DNA of 36,300 nucleotides from Gemmatimonadota bacterium. GTDB taxonomy: Bacteria; Gemmatimonadota; Gemmatimonadetes; Gemmatimonadales; Gemmatimonadaceae. Location: the NCBI GenBank assembly GCA_018969225.1, contig JAGWYS010000008.1, forward strand, positions 1 through 36,300, in the 5' to 3' direction. Positions 23,774-32,186 of this stretch are shown piece by piece (the stretch's first letter is position 1; each line of letters starts with the position of its first letter). A program made the translations under genes and the position numbers. A model generated the notes under the pieces. That model did not search any database and had not been told where the DNA came from. It saw nothing but the letters and a program-made list of their open reading frames with translations.

Positions 23774-25896
23774 ACCGCGCCGGGCGCGAGCCACCCGAGC
23801 CGCGCCGGCGCCCGCCGGCACGCCCGGCCCCGCGCCTGGCGCTCGACACGCCGGTCACGTACCTCAAGGGGGTCGGCCCCGTGCGCGCCCAGCTGCTGGC
23901 CCGGCTGGGGATCACCACGGCGGGAGACCTGTTGCGGCATGTCCCCCTTCGCTACGAGGACGCCTCCACCGTGGCCCCCATCAGCCGGGTGGCGGTGGGC
24001 GCCGATGTCACCGTCCTGGGCAAGGTCATCGCCGCCGGGGTCCTCCCCACCCGGAAAGGGCTGCGCGTGTTCCAGGCCGTGCTGCAGGACGCGACCGGGA
24101 TGCTGGAGGTGGCGTGGCCGGGGCAGCCCTTCCTCGAGCGCACCATTGCCAAGGGCGACTGGCTGCTGTGCACCGGGCCGGTGCGCTTCTTCCACGGCCG
24201 CCGCCTGCAGCCGCGCGAGTACGTGAACCTTGGCCCCGAAGAGGAGGGGACCGCGGAGGGGCGCGTCCTCGCCATCTACCCCGCCACCGAGGGACTCTCG
24301 CCTCGCGTGCTGCGGGGGATGATCCTGCAGCACCTCGACGCGCTGCTGCCGCTGGTGCAGGAGGTGATCCCGCCGGCGCTGCTGGCCGAGGCGGGGGTGC
24401 CGCCCCTGACGGAGGCGTTGCGGATGGTGCACCGCCCGGGGTCGGTGGCGGAGGCCGAGGCCGGGCGCGCGCGACTGGCCTTCGAGGAGCTGCTGGCGCT
24501 GCAGCTGCTGCATCGCCGGGCCAACCAGTTGGCGCGTGCCGCCCGGGGGGGGCGCGCGTTCGTGAACCACCGCCGGCTCACCACGCAGTTGCGCGAGGTG
24601 CTCCCCTTCGCCCTCACCGGGGCCCAGCGGCGCGCCATCCGCGACATCGTGGCCGACATGGGCAGTCCTCGGCGCATGCACCGGCTGTTGCAGGGGGACG
24701 TGGGCGCGGGGAAGACCGTGGTGGCGCTCTTCGCCGCGTTGCTGGCCATGGAGAACGGGGCGCAGGTGGCGTTCATGGCGCCCACCGAGCTGCTGGCGGA
24801 GCAGCACGCCCAGTCGCTGGGACGGATGCTGGCGCCCCTGGGGATCGCGCCGGTGCTCCTCACCGGGCGCCTGGCGGCGGCCGACCGGCGCCTGGCACTC
24901 ACCCGCCTGGCATCGCACGAACCGGTGCTCGCCGTGGGGACCCACGCCCTGCTGCAGGAGGGGGTGGAGTTTGCCGCCCTGGGGTTGGTGATCATCGACG
25001 AGCAGCACCGCTTCGGGGTGGAGCAGCGCGCCACCCTCGGGGCCAAGGGGGAGGCGCCGGATGTGCTGCTGATGAGCGCCACGCCCATCCCGCGTTCGCT
25101 CGCCCTCACGCTGTACGGCGACCTGGACGTGACCGTGCTGGACGAGCGCCCCCCGGGGCGGCAGCCCGTCACCACGGTGCACCGCCCGGAAGCCGCCCGG
25201 TCCCGGGTCTTCGAGTTCCTCCGCAGCCAGGTGGCCACCGGGCGGCAGGGCTACGTCGTGTATCCGCTGGTCGAGGCTTCCGACAAGCTGGCCCTGCGGG
25301 CGGCGACGGAGATGGTGGATACGCTGGCCGAGGAGGCGCTGGCCGGTTGCCGGGTGGCGCTGTTGCACGGCCGCGTCCCGCCCGAGGAGCGTGACGCCAT
25401 CATGACCCGTTTCCGTGACGGGGCCCTCGACGTGCTGGTGGCCACCACGGTGATCGAGGTGGGCATTGACGTCCCGAACGCGTCCGTCATGGTCATCGAG
25501 CACCCCGAGCGCTTCGGGCTGTCGCAGCTGCACCAGCTGCGGGGGCGCGTGGGGCGCGGCGCCGCGCAGTCCTATTGCATCCTCCTCGGTGACACCGCCC
25601 CCGAGGCAGGGGAGCGGCTGTCGCTCTTCTGCGGCACCGAGGACGGGTTCGCCATCGCGCAGGCCGACCTCCGCCTGCGGGGGATGGGCGACCTGTTTGG
25701 GGCGCGCCAGCACGGCGTGGCCGCCTTCAAGGTCGCGGACCCGGTGCGCGACGAGGCACTGCATGCCCGCGCGCAGGCCATGGCTGAGCGCCTGCTGCGG
25801 GAGGACCCCGGGCTGGAGGCCCCCGCCCACCGTCCCCTCCGGCAGCAGCTCACGGTGGCGCACGCACGCGCGCTCGAGCTGTTCCAGGTGGGGTAG
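23770..25896 (+). CDS. recG: ATP-dependent DNA helicase RecG
   Basis: RecG is a branch-migrating helicase acting on stalled forks and Holliday junctions. I start it at GTG 23770, which overlaps the ftsY stop (GTGA); the frame stays open further upstream only inside ftsY. The 708-aa protein has an N-terminal basic, Pro-rich stretch, then a helix-hairpin segment VTYLKGVGPVRAQLLARLG. The OB-fold wedge domain (about residues 70-170) follows. The helicase core has Walker A GDVGAGKT (309-316), APTELLAEQH, DEQH (410-413), MSATPIPRSLALT, and the later motifs VATTVIEVGIDVPNA and HQLRGRVGRG. The RecG-specific C-terminal segment with LRLRGMGDLFGARQHG is present. Confidence 0.97.
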   Translation: MNRAGREPPEPRRRPPARPAPRLALDTPVTYLKGVGPVRAQLLARLGITTAGDLLRHVPLRYEDASTVAPISRVAVGADVTVLGKVIAAGVLPTRKGLRVFQAVLQDATGMLEVAWPGQPFLERTIAKGDWLLCTGPVRFFHGRRLQPREYVNLGPEEEGTAEGRVLAIYPATEGLSPRVLRGMILQHLDALLPLVQEVIPPALLAEAGVPPLTEALRMVHRPGSVAEAEAGRARLAFEELLALQLLHRRANQLARAARGGRAFVNHRRLTTQLREVLPFALTGAQRRAIRDIVADMGSPRRMHRLLQGDVGAGKTVVALFAALLAMENGAQVAFMAPTELLAEQHAQSLGRMLAPLGIAPVLLTGRLAAADRRLALTRLASHEPVLAVGTHALLQEGVEFAALGLVIIDEQHRFGVEQRATLGAKGEAPDVLLMSATPIPRSLALTLYGDLDVTVLDERPPGRQPVTTVHRPEAARSRVFEFLRSQVATGRQGYVVYPLVEASDKLALRAATEMVDTLAEEALAGCRVALLHGRVPPEERDAIMTRFRDGALDVLVATTVIEVGIDVPNASVMVIEHPERFGLSQLHQLRGRVGRGAAQSYCILLGDTAPEAGERLSLFCGTEDGFAIAQADLRLRGMGDLFGARQHGVAAFKVADPVRDEALHARAQAMAERLLREDPGLEAPAHRPLRQQLTVAHARALELFQVG

Positions 25897-25919
25897 GCGA
25901 CGGACCGCCCTGCGCGCTC

Positions 25920-25947
25920 TTGGAGCCCCCGGCGTGGACGGTATAGC
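25920..25947 (+). promoter_or_regulatory. probable asnS promoter
   Basis: TTGGAG (25920-25925) and TATAGC (25942-25947) are 16 nt apart in the gap after recG. The predicted transcription start is near 25954, giving a C-rich leader of about 36 nt. This placement rules out a translation start at 25948 and supports ATG 25990 for asnS. Confidence 0.5.
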
Positions 25948-25989
25948 TTGGAGGGCGCCACGGTCGTCCCCTCCCCCTCAGGTCCCGCC

Positions 25990-27291
25990 ATGAACCGTTC
26001 CACCACCCGCATCGCCGACCTTTGCCACCACGTGGGCGCCACCGTCACCGTGCGCGCCTGGGTCATCCACCTGCGCTCCAAGGGGAAGCTGGGGTTCGTG
26101 GTAGTGCGCGACGGCACCGGGGTGCTGCAAGGGGTGGTGGTGAAGGCCGAGGTGCCGGAGGCCGACTGGGCGGCCTTCGGGACGCTCACGCAGGAGTGCA
26201 GCGTGGCCCTCACCGGCGAGGTGCGCGCCGATGCGCGCGCTCCCGGGGGGTACGAAATGGGGGTGCGGTCGCTGGCGCTCATCGGCGCCAGCCCGCTCGA
26301 CTACCCCATCCAGCCCAAGGAGCACGGCATCGACTTCCTGCTCGATCACCGGCACTTCTGGCTCCGCAGCCAGCGGCAGGCGGCCATCATGCGGGTGCGG
26401 TCGGAGCTGGAGCTCGCCGTCCACGACTTCTTCGCCGCGCGCGACTTCGTGCGCTGCGACACCCCCATCCTCACCGCCGCCATCGGCGAGCGCGCCGGGC
26501 TGTTCAGCACCGACTACTTCGACGAGGGGACCGCGTACCTCGCGCAGACGGGGCAGCTGTACGGCGAGGCGCTGGCCGCGGCGCTGGGGCGCATCTACAC
26601 GTTCGGGCCCACCTTCCGCGCCGAGAAGTCCAAGACGCGCCGCCACCTCACCGAGTTCTGGATGATCGAGCCGGAGATGGCGTGGTACGACCAGGACGAC
26701 AACATGGACCTCCAGGAGGACTTCGTCCGCTATCTCGTGGAGCGCGTGCTGGAGCGGCGCCCGGAGGAGCTCAAGGTGCTGGAGCGCGACACGGCGCCGC
26801 TGGCGTGCGTGTCGGAGCCGTTCGCGCGGGTGGACTACACCGACGCGGTGCGCCTGGTGCAGGAGCAGGGCGGGGCGCTGCAGTGGGGGGAGGACCTGGG
26901 GGCGCCCGACGAGGCGATGATCGTGGACCACTACCAGCGCCCGGTGTTCGTGGTGAACTACCCCAAGGAGGCGAAGGCCTTCTACATGAAGGAGAACCCG
27001 GCCGACCCGCGCACGGTGCGCTGCGCCGACCTGCTGGCCCCCGAGGGGCGCGGCGAGATCATCGGCGGCTCGCAGCGCGAGGACGACTACGACAAGATCC
27101 TCCATCGCCTCACCGAGGAGGGGCTGCCGGTGGAGGCCTATGGCTGGTACCTCGACCTGCGGAAGTACGGGACCTTCACGCACGCGGGCTTCGGGCTGGG
27201 GCTCGAGCGCACCATCGCGTGGATCTGCGGCATCGAGCACATCCGCGAGGTGATTCCCTTCCCGCGGATGATGGGGCGCCTCACCCCGTAG
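25990..27291 (+). CDS. asnS: asparaginyl-tRNA synthetase
   Basis: AsnRS charges tRNA-Asn with asparagine. The start is ATG 25990, downstream of the promoter-like sequence; the product is 433 aa. An N-terminal OB-fold (about residues 5-105, VTVRAWVIHLRSKGKLGFVV) binds the anticodon. The class II catalytic core follows: motif 1 near FAARDFVRCDTPILT, motif 2 AEKSKTRRHLTEFWMIEPE, and motif 3 GFGLGLERTIAWICGIEH. The terminal IREVIPFPRM is typical of AsnRS, as opposed to AspRS. Its presence means Asn-tRNA can be made directly, without the amidotransferase route, though both may coexist. It is convergent with mazG, leaving 24 nt between stops. Confidence 0.95.
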   Translation: MNRSTTRIADLCHHVGATVTVRAWVIHLRSKGKLGFVVVRDGTGVLQGVVVKAEVPEADWAAFGTLTQECSVALTGEVRADARAPGGYEMGVRSLALIGASPLDYPIQPKEHGIDFLLDHRHFWLRSQRQAAIMRVRSELELAVHDFFAARDFVRCDTPILTAAIGERAGLFSTDYFDEGTAYLAQTGQLYGEALAAALGRIYTFGPTFRAEKSKTRRHLTEFWMIEPEMAWYDQDDNMDLQEDFVRYLVERVLERRPEELKVLERDTAPLACVSEPFARVDYTDAVRLVQEQGGALQWGEDLGAPDEAMIVDHYQRPVFVVNYPKEAKAFYMKENPADPRTVRCADLLAPEGRGEIIGGSQREDDYDKILHRLTEEGLPVEAYGWYLDLRKYGTFTHAGFGLGLERTIAWICGIEHIREVIPFPRMMGRLTP

Positions 27292-27305
27292 CCGGGGGCG
27301 AGCCG

Positions 27306-27335
27306 CGCCGTCGCGCTAGGCGCCGTCGCGCTCGG
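27306..27335. repeat. 15-bp tandem duplication at the mazG 3' end
   Basis: The 15-mer CGCCGTCGCGCTAGG (27306-27320) is followed directly by a copy with one difference, CGCCGTCGCGCTCGG (27321-27335). The single A-to-C difference falls in the mazG stop codon, so one copy ends the gene and the other encodes its last residues. Confidence 0.85.
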
Positions 27336-28122
27336 CCGCCTTCACGGCGTCCCAGTAGCGGTCCTGCGCCTCCAGCGGCAGCGCGGACAGCGTCACGCCG
27401 TCGGCAGCCGCCAGTCGTTCCATCGCCGCGTAGCGCCTCGCGAACTTGGCGTTGGAGCGGTCCAGCGCCAGCGCGGCGTGCACGCCGGTCTTGCGGCACA
27501 GGTTGACCACCGCGAAGAGCAGGTCCCCCAGCTCCCCCTCCAGCGCATCGCGGTCGGCGACGCTGCCGTCGGGCCCCACCAGACCGGCCACTTCGTCCAC
27601 CTCCTCGCGCACCTTCGCCAGCGGCCCCAGCGCGTCGGGCCAGTCGAAGGCCACCCCGGCCGCGCGATCCTGCAGCCGGTGGGCGCGGTGCAGCGCCGGC
27701 AGTCCCGCCGGCAGCCCCTCGTCCAGCGCGCGGCGCGGGGCGGCCTGCGCCTTCATCGCTTCCCACGACCGCTTGACGCCATCGCCGTACAGGTGCGGGT
27801 GTCGCGCGTGCATCTTGGCCACCAGCGCCCCCGCCACGTCGTCCATGCCGAAGGCGCCGCGCTCCTCGGCGATCACTGCGTGGAAGAGCACCTGCAGCAG
27901 CAGGTCCCCCAGCTCGTCACGCAGGACCCCGTCATGCCCCTGCGCGATCGCGTCGTCCACCTCGTGCGCTTCCTCCACCAGGTAGGGGCGCAGCGACTGG
28001 TGCGTCTGCACGCGGTCCCATTCGCAGCGCGCGCGCAGGTCGCGCATGAGCGCCAGCGCGTCGTCCATGGTGCGGGGCGCGGGGGGGGCCGGCGACGGTG
28101 CGGAGGGGGGCACGTGGTCCAT
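27316..28122 (-). CDS. mazG: nucleoside triphosphate pyrophosphohydrolase MazG
   Basis: MazG hydrolyses (d)NTPs to monophosphates and pyrophosphate, cleaning the nucleotide pool. The 268-aa protein has two tandem MazG domains. The first has EEAHEVDDAI and DELGDLLLQVLFH; the second has REEVDEVAG and EGELGDLLFAVVNLCRK. These acidic helices bind magnesium. The usual CPWD near the N-terminus is CEWD here. I chose the ATG at 28122 because GGAG stands 5 nt upstream on the minus strand. An internal ATG at 28068 would remove a Pro/Ala-rich stretch of 18 residues, but it has no ribosome site. The gene is divergent from alr (48-nt gap) and convergent with asnS. Confidence 0.93.
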   Translation of the reverse strand: MDHVPPSAPSPAPPAPRTMDDALALMRDLRARCEWDRVQTHQSLRPYLVEEAHEVDDAIAQGHDGVLRDELGDLLLQVLFHAVIAEERGAFGMDDVAGALVAKMHARHPHLYGDGVKRSWEAMKAQAAPRRALDEGLPAGLPALHRAHRLQDRAAGVAFDWPDALGPLAKVREEVDEVAGLVGPDGSVADRDALEGELGDLLFAVVNLCRKTGVHAALALDRSNAKFARRYAAMERLAAADGVTLSALPLEAQDRYWDAVKAAERDGA

Positions 28123-28158
28123 CAGGGCTCCGGGGGCGCGGGGGCGCAGGGCTTCGAG

Positions 28159-28164
28159 TAGCTT
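28159..28164 (+). promoter_or_regulatory. possible -10 element giving a leaderless alr transcript
   Basis: TAGCTT fits the TANNNT pattern and ends 6 nt before the alr ATG, the spacing expected when transcription starts at the start codon itself. No Shine-Dalgarno precedes alr and no clear -35 is visible, so this is tentative. Confidence 0.3.
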
Positions 28165-28170
28165 TGCCGC

Positions 28171-29313
28171 ATGCGTGGCGGAATATATCCCGGCTCGGAT
28201 CGCGCCTGGCTCGAGGTGGACCTGGAGGCGGTGCGGCACAACGCCGCCCGCCTCCGCCAGCGGGCGGGGGCGCCGCTGGTGCCCATGATCAAGGCGGACG
28301 GATACGGCACGGGCGCCGTGGCGGTGGCGCGGGCGCTTGGCGCGTCGTTCGGCGACAGGGGCGCGATGGCGCCCGATGGCGTGGACCCACCATGGGCGCT
28401 CGGAATCGCCACGCTGGACGAGGCTGAGTCGCTGCGCCAGGCGGGCTGCACCTCGCGCGTGCTGTGTACCACCCCGCTGCTCCCGGAGGCGTTGCCGCGC
28501 GCGGCCGCCCTCGGGGTGCGCCCCGCGCTCCATCGCGCCGGGGATATCGCCCGCTGGGCCGAAGCCGGGGGTGAGGCGTGGCACCTGGCGATCGACACGG
28601 GCATGTCCCGGGCCGGCGTCCGGTGGGACGCGGTGGCCGCGTTGCGCGCCGCCCTGCTGGCGCATCCCCCCGAGGGGGTGTTCACGCACTTCCATTCGGC
28701 GGACGAACTGCCGGACACCCAGCGTGTGCAGGAGGCCCGCTTCCGCGGGGCGCTTGCCGAGCTGGCCGATGCGCTCCCGAGTGGGGTCCTGCGGCATGTT
28801 GCCAACAGCGCGGGGATTGCTGGAGGGGAGGGGGCGGCCTGGGACCTCGCCCGCCCGGGGATCGGCCTGTACGGCGCGGGTCCGGAGGAGGGCCTCGGCT
28901 TGGCGCCGGTGGTCCACCTGCGGGCGCGACTGGTGGACCTGCGGCGCATCGAGCCGAGAGAGACGGTGAGCTATGGCGCCACCTGGACGGCGGATGCCCC
29001 GCGCGATGTGGCAACCGTGGCCGCGGGATACGGGGACGGGTACCGGCGCCACCTCTCCAATCGGGGTACCGTCCTGGTGCGGGGCATCCCGTGCCCGGTG
29101 GTGGGCCGGGTGACGATGGACATGACCATGGTGGACGTCACCGGCGTCGGGGCGGCGGTTGGTGATGTCGCCACGCTGATCGGGCGCGACGGCGACCAGT
29201 GCCTCACCGTGAACGCCGTGGCCGAGGCCGGGGGGCTGTCCCCGTATGAGTTGTTGGTGGGGCTCCGGCTCCGGGTGCCCCCCCGCTACCGCCCGGTGGC
29301 GGACGCGAGCTGA
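28171..29313 (+). CDS. alr: alanine racemase
   Basis: Alr is a PLP enzyme that makes D-alanine for the peptidoglycan stem peptide. The 380-aa protein begins at ATG 28171 and shows AWLEVDLEAVRHNAARLR, then the PLP-binding Lys41 in MIKADGYGTGAVAVA. The TIM-barrel segments HLAIDTGMSRAG and VANSAGIAGGEG follow. In the C-terminal beta domain SYGAT holds the second catalytic base (Tyr268), followed by VAAGYGDGYRRHLSNRG and GRVTMDMTMVDVT. It is the first gene of a tightly packed run; deoB starts 2 nt after its stop. It feeds the same pathway as the dcw cluster 9 kb upstream but from a separate transcript. Confidence 0.96.
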   Translation: MRGGIYPGSDRAWLEVDLEAVRHNAARLRQRAGAPLVPMIKADGYGTGAVAVARALGASFGDRGAMAPDGVDPPWALGIATLDEAESLRQAGCTSRVLCTTPLLPEALPRAAALGVRPALHRAGDIARWAEAGGEAWHLAIDTGMSRAGVRWDAVAALRAALLAHPPEGVFTHFHSADELPDTQRVQEARFRGALAELADALPSGVLRHVANSAGIAGGEGAAWDLARPGIGLYGAGPEEGLGLAPVVHLRARLVDLRRIEPRETVSYGATWTADAPRDVATVAAGYGDGYRRHLSNRGTVLVRGIPCPVVGRVTMDMTMVDVTGVGAAVGDVATLIGRDGDQCLTVNAVAEAGGLSPYELLVGLRLRVPPRYRPVADAS

Positions 29314-29315
29314 CG

Positions 29316-30497
29316 GTGGCGCTCCGTCGTGCGGTGGTGCTGGTGCTGGACGGGGTCGGGTGCGGCGAGGCGCCCGATTCCGCGGCCTATGGCGACGCGG
29401 GGAGTGACACGCTCGGCAACCTGGCCCGGGCCGTTGGCGGCATGGCGCTGCCAACGCTGCAGCGGCTCGGCCTTGGCAACCTGACCAGCGTGGACGGGGT
29501 GCCACCGGTCTCCAACCCTGCGGCCGCGTGGGGGGTCATGCTGCCCCGGTCTGCCGGGAAGGACTCCACCACCGGGCATTGGGAGATCGCCGGGGTCCAG
29601 CTGGAACGCCCCTTCCCCACCTATCCGCACGGATTCCCCGCCGAGGTCGTCGACGCCTTCGCCGCCGCCACCGGGCGCCCCGTGCTCGCCAACTGCGTCG
29701 CCAGCGGCACGGCGGTCATCGCGGAGTACGCGGAGCGCCAGCGGGAAACCGGGGGGTGGATCGTGTACACCTCGGCCGATTCGGTCTTCCAGGTGGCGGC
29801 GCACGAGGCGTGGATTCCCCTCGACGAGCTCTACCGGGGGTGCGCGGTCGCCCGGGCCCTGTTGGTCGCCCCGCATGATGTCTCCCGGGTCATCGCCCGT
29901 CCCTTTGTGGGCCGCGACGGGTCGTGGCAGCGTACCGCGAACCGGCGCGACTATGCGGTGCCCCCCCCGTCGGCGACGCTCCTGGACCGGCTGGGGGCCG
30001 CCGGTGTCCCTTGCGCGGGGGTGGGCAAGGTGGACGACCTCTTTGCCGGGCGCGGGATCGCCTCCCGGCACACCGCCAGCAATTCCGAAGGGATGGACGC
30101 CCTCCTGGGGTGGGTCCAGGGGGGGGCGCATGGGTTCTGCTTCGCGAACTTGGTAGATTTCGACCAGTTGTACGGGCATCGCAACGACGTGGCCGGGTTC
30201 GCCCAGGCGCTGCGCGAGTTTGACCGGTTCCTTCCCACCCTGCTGGGCGCCCTGCGCGAGGACGATCTGCTGTTCATCACCGCCGACCACGGCAACGACC
30301 CCACGACGTCGTCCACCGACCACGCGCGCGAGCGAGTGCCCGTGCTGGTTGCCGGGCCGTCGGTGCGCCCGGGCCCGCTGGGGGTGCGCGAAACGTTTGC
30401 CGACCTTGGGGCGACGGTGGCCGAGTACCTCGGGGCCGCATGGACGGCGCCGGGGCACTCGTTCCTGTCCACGCTGCGCCCCGCGGGGGGCGCATGA
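29316..30497 (+). CDS. deoB: phosphopentomutase DeoB
   Basis: DeoB interconverts (deoxy)ribose 1-phosphate and 5-phosphate in nucleoside salvage and uses two manganese ions. The 393-aa protein starts at GTG 29316. It has the alkaline-phosphatase-superfamily pattern: VLVLDGVGCGEAPDS with the metal ligand Asp12, KDSTTGHWE with the phospho-accepting threonine (T85), and a cap domain in the middle. The C-terminal metal motifs follow: NLVDFDQLYGHRND and ITADHGNDPTT with STDHARE. It lies between alr and a cytidine deaminase gene, which fits a salvage role for cytidine-derived sugars. It overlaps cdd by 4 nt. Confidence 0.96.
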   Translation: MALRRAVVLVLDGVGCGEAPDSAAYGDAGSDTLGNLARAVGGMALPTLQRLGLGNLTSVDGVPPVSNPAAAWGVMLPRSAGKDSTTGHWEIAGVQLERPFPTYPHGFPAEVVDAFAAATGRPVLANCVASGTAVIAEYAERQRETGGWIVYTSADSVFQVAAHEAWIPLDELYRGCAVARALLVAPHDVSRVIARPFVGRDGSWQRTANRRDYAVPPPSATLLDRLGAAGVPCAGVGKVDDLFAGRGIASRHTASNSEGMDALLGWVQGGAHGFCFANLVDFDQLYGHRNDVAGFAQALREFDRFLPTLLGALREDDLLFITADHGNDPTTSSTDHARERVPVLVAGPSVRPGPLGVRETFADLGATVAEYLGAAWTAPGHSFLSTLRPAGGA

Positions 30498-30892
30498 GCC
30501 TCGACACACTGCGTGAGGCCGCCGACCGGGCGCGCGCCAACGCCTGGTGCCCGTATTCCCGCTACCCGGTGGGTGCGGCGCTGGAGGCGGAGGACGGCCG
30601 GATCTTCGCCGGGTGCAACGTGGAGAACGCCGCGTATCCGTCCGGCGTGTGCGCGGAGCGCGTCGCGCTGGGCACGGCGGTGGCCGCCGGCGCCCGCCGC
30701 TTTGCGCGGTTGGTCATCACGTCGGCGGCTGCGGAACCCACGCCCCCGTGCGGCATGTGTCGACAGGCCCTGGTCGAGTTCGCCCCGGCGCTGGACATCG
30801 TGGCCATCACCCCGGACGGGCGCGCTGCCTCGTGGTCGCTGGCCCACCTGCTTCCCAGCCCTTTCACGCCCTCCTCGCTCGCGCATGATTGA
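30494..30892 (+). CDS. cdd: cytidine deaminase
   Basis: Cdd converts cytidine and deoxycytidine to the uridine forms. ATG at 30494 overlaps the deoB stop (ATGA); an in-frame start further upstream lies inside deoB. The 132-aa size matches the small homotetrameric class. Zinc ligands are Cys53, Cys86 and Cys89, in CAER and PCGMCRQ, with the catalytic Glu55. These are the same positions as in the well-studied Bacillus enzyme. CNVENAAYPSGV forms the substrate-binding loop. The last 8 nt overlap the following lipoprotein gene. Confidence 0.96.
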   Translation: MSLDTLREAADRARANAWCPYSRYPVGAALEAEDGRIFAGCNVENAAYPSGVCAERVALGTAVAAGARRFARLVITSAAAEPTPPCGMCRQALVEFAPALDIVAITPDGRAASWSLAHLLPSPFTPSSLAHD

Positions 30893-32186
30893 GCGCCGTG
30901 TCGTCCCGGGGCGCCGACTCCGGCGCCTGTCCGTACCCTGGTTGGCCGCCGCCGTGGCGGCCACCGTGGCGGCCTCCGCCTGCACCGAATCGTACGAGGG
31001 GGGGGCGGCGTGCCCGTCGCTCTGTCCCCGCTCGCTGGTGGCCTTCGTGGACACCACCATCGATGCCGTCGCCCTCGATAGCGCCGTCGGCGGGTTCCCC
31101 ACCCTCGGGCTCTCCAGCACGCTGCTGGTGGCCAACCGTCCCGACACCCTCGTCACCAGCATGGTGGTGCGCTTCGACCAGCTCACCGCCACCTTCTTCC
31201 CCAATCGGGGCACCGTGTCCGAGCAGGTCACGGCCATCGATTCCGTCTTCCTCAAGCTGCCGCTGGACAGCACCGGGCGGCGCGGCACCCAGACCGTGCG
31301 CGTCGAAGTCTTCGACGTGGACACGGTCCTCAGCGATTCCGTGGCGGCCGTCGTGCAGTCGCTGTTCCGACCGGACCGTTTGGTGGGCAGCGCCACGGTG
31401 GTGCCGGCGCTCACCACCGACTCCCTCCGGGTGCCGCTCGACCGGCGCCGCCTTCTGGCGCAGGTGTCCAGTGGTGGTCGCTTCCGGGTGGGCGTGCGGA
31501 TCACCGGTGGCAACGGGCAACTGCGGGTGATCGCATCCCAGGGCGGCTTTGGCGCTCCGACGCTGTCCTACGACCCCAGCACGGACACCACGTACGCCCC
31601 CGTGGTGGTCAGCCCCAGCACCCCGCTGGCCGGGGCGTCGGCGGAGGTCGCCCAAGCCTACACCGTCTACGGGCTCACGCAGCTCGGGTCGTCCCCCCCA
31701 GGGCCCGCGACGCTCGTGGTGGGCGGGTATCCTTCCTACCGCACCTACCTGCGCTTCGCGCTGCCAGGCCGCATCATCGATTCCAGCACGATCGTCCGCG
31801 CACAGCTCGTGCTCGTGCAGCGGCCGTCGCGCTTTGGCAACAGCGCCGACTCGGTCACGCTGGTGCCCCTGGTGCCGTCTGCCACCTCGCTGGTGACCGA
31901 CTTGCGACGGGTGCTCGAGCTCAGCGCCGAGGGGTTCCTGGCAGGCCTTGAGACCGGGCTGCGCGTGGTCCCTCGCGACAGTGGGGAGCGCACGTTCAAC
32001 TTGCTGGCGCTTACGCGCACGTGGCGCAACCTCCCCCGTGACGTGCCCCGCGCGGTGGCCTTCCGCATCGACGGCGAGGGCGCCCAGCCTGCGGAGGTGC
32101 GCTTCCATTCCCTCGAGGCGGCTCCGGCGCTGCGTCCGCGGCTGCGTCTCACCTACTTGCCGCGCGCGGAGTTCGCCCTGCCATGA
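30885..32186 (+). CDS. surface or periplasmic lipoprotein with two DNRLRE/CBM96-like repeats
   Basis: ATG at 30885, 8 nt inside cdd, opens a 433-aa protein. It has a basic N-terminus, a hydrophobic stretch, and a lipobox-like ASAC with Cys33, so lipidation is likely. After a short Cys-containing segment (GAACPSLCPRS) there are two regions of similar build. Region one runs about residues 45-200 and includes TLGLSSTLLVAN, MVVRFDQL and IDSVFLKLPLD. Region two runs about 235-433 and includes TLVVGGYPSYRTYLRFALPG, RAQLVLVQR and FHSLEAAPALRPRLRLTYL. The pattern recalls DNRLRE/CBM96-type beta sandwiches on secreted proteins; I infer this from layout only. The gene overlaps a beta-barrel gene by 4 nt, which suggests the two act together. 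Substrate unknown. Confidence 0.8.
   Translation: MIERRVVPGRRLRRLSVPWLAAAVAATVAASACTESYEGGAACPSLCPRSLVAFVDTTIDAVALDSAVGGFPTLGLSSTLLVANRPDTLVTSMVVRFDQLTATFFPNRGTVSEQVTAIDSVFLKLPLDSTGRRGTQTVRVEVFDVDTVLSDSVAAVVQSLFRPDRLVGSATVVPALTTDSLRVPLDRRRLLAQVSSGGRFRVGVRITGGNGQLRVIASQGGFGAPTLSYDPSTDTTYAPVVVSPSTPLAGASAEVAQAYTVYGLTQLGSSPPGPATLVVGGYPSYRTYLRFALPGRIIDSSTIVRAQLVLVQRPSRFGNSADSVTLVPLVPSATSLVTDLRRVLELSAEGFLAGLETGLRVVPRDSGERTFNLLALTRTWRNLPRDVPRAVAFRIDGEGAQPAEVRFHSLEAAPALRPRLRLTYLPRAEFALP

Noticed and set aside
30998-31005. G8 tract just after the lipoprotein lipobox, considered as a phase-variation switch
   Set aside because: G runs of eight also occur in ftsY, recG, murF, mraY, deoB and mazG in this window, so the tract is background for this base composition.
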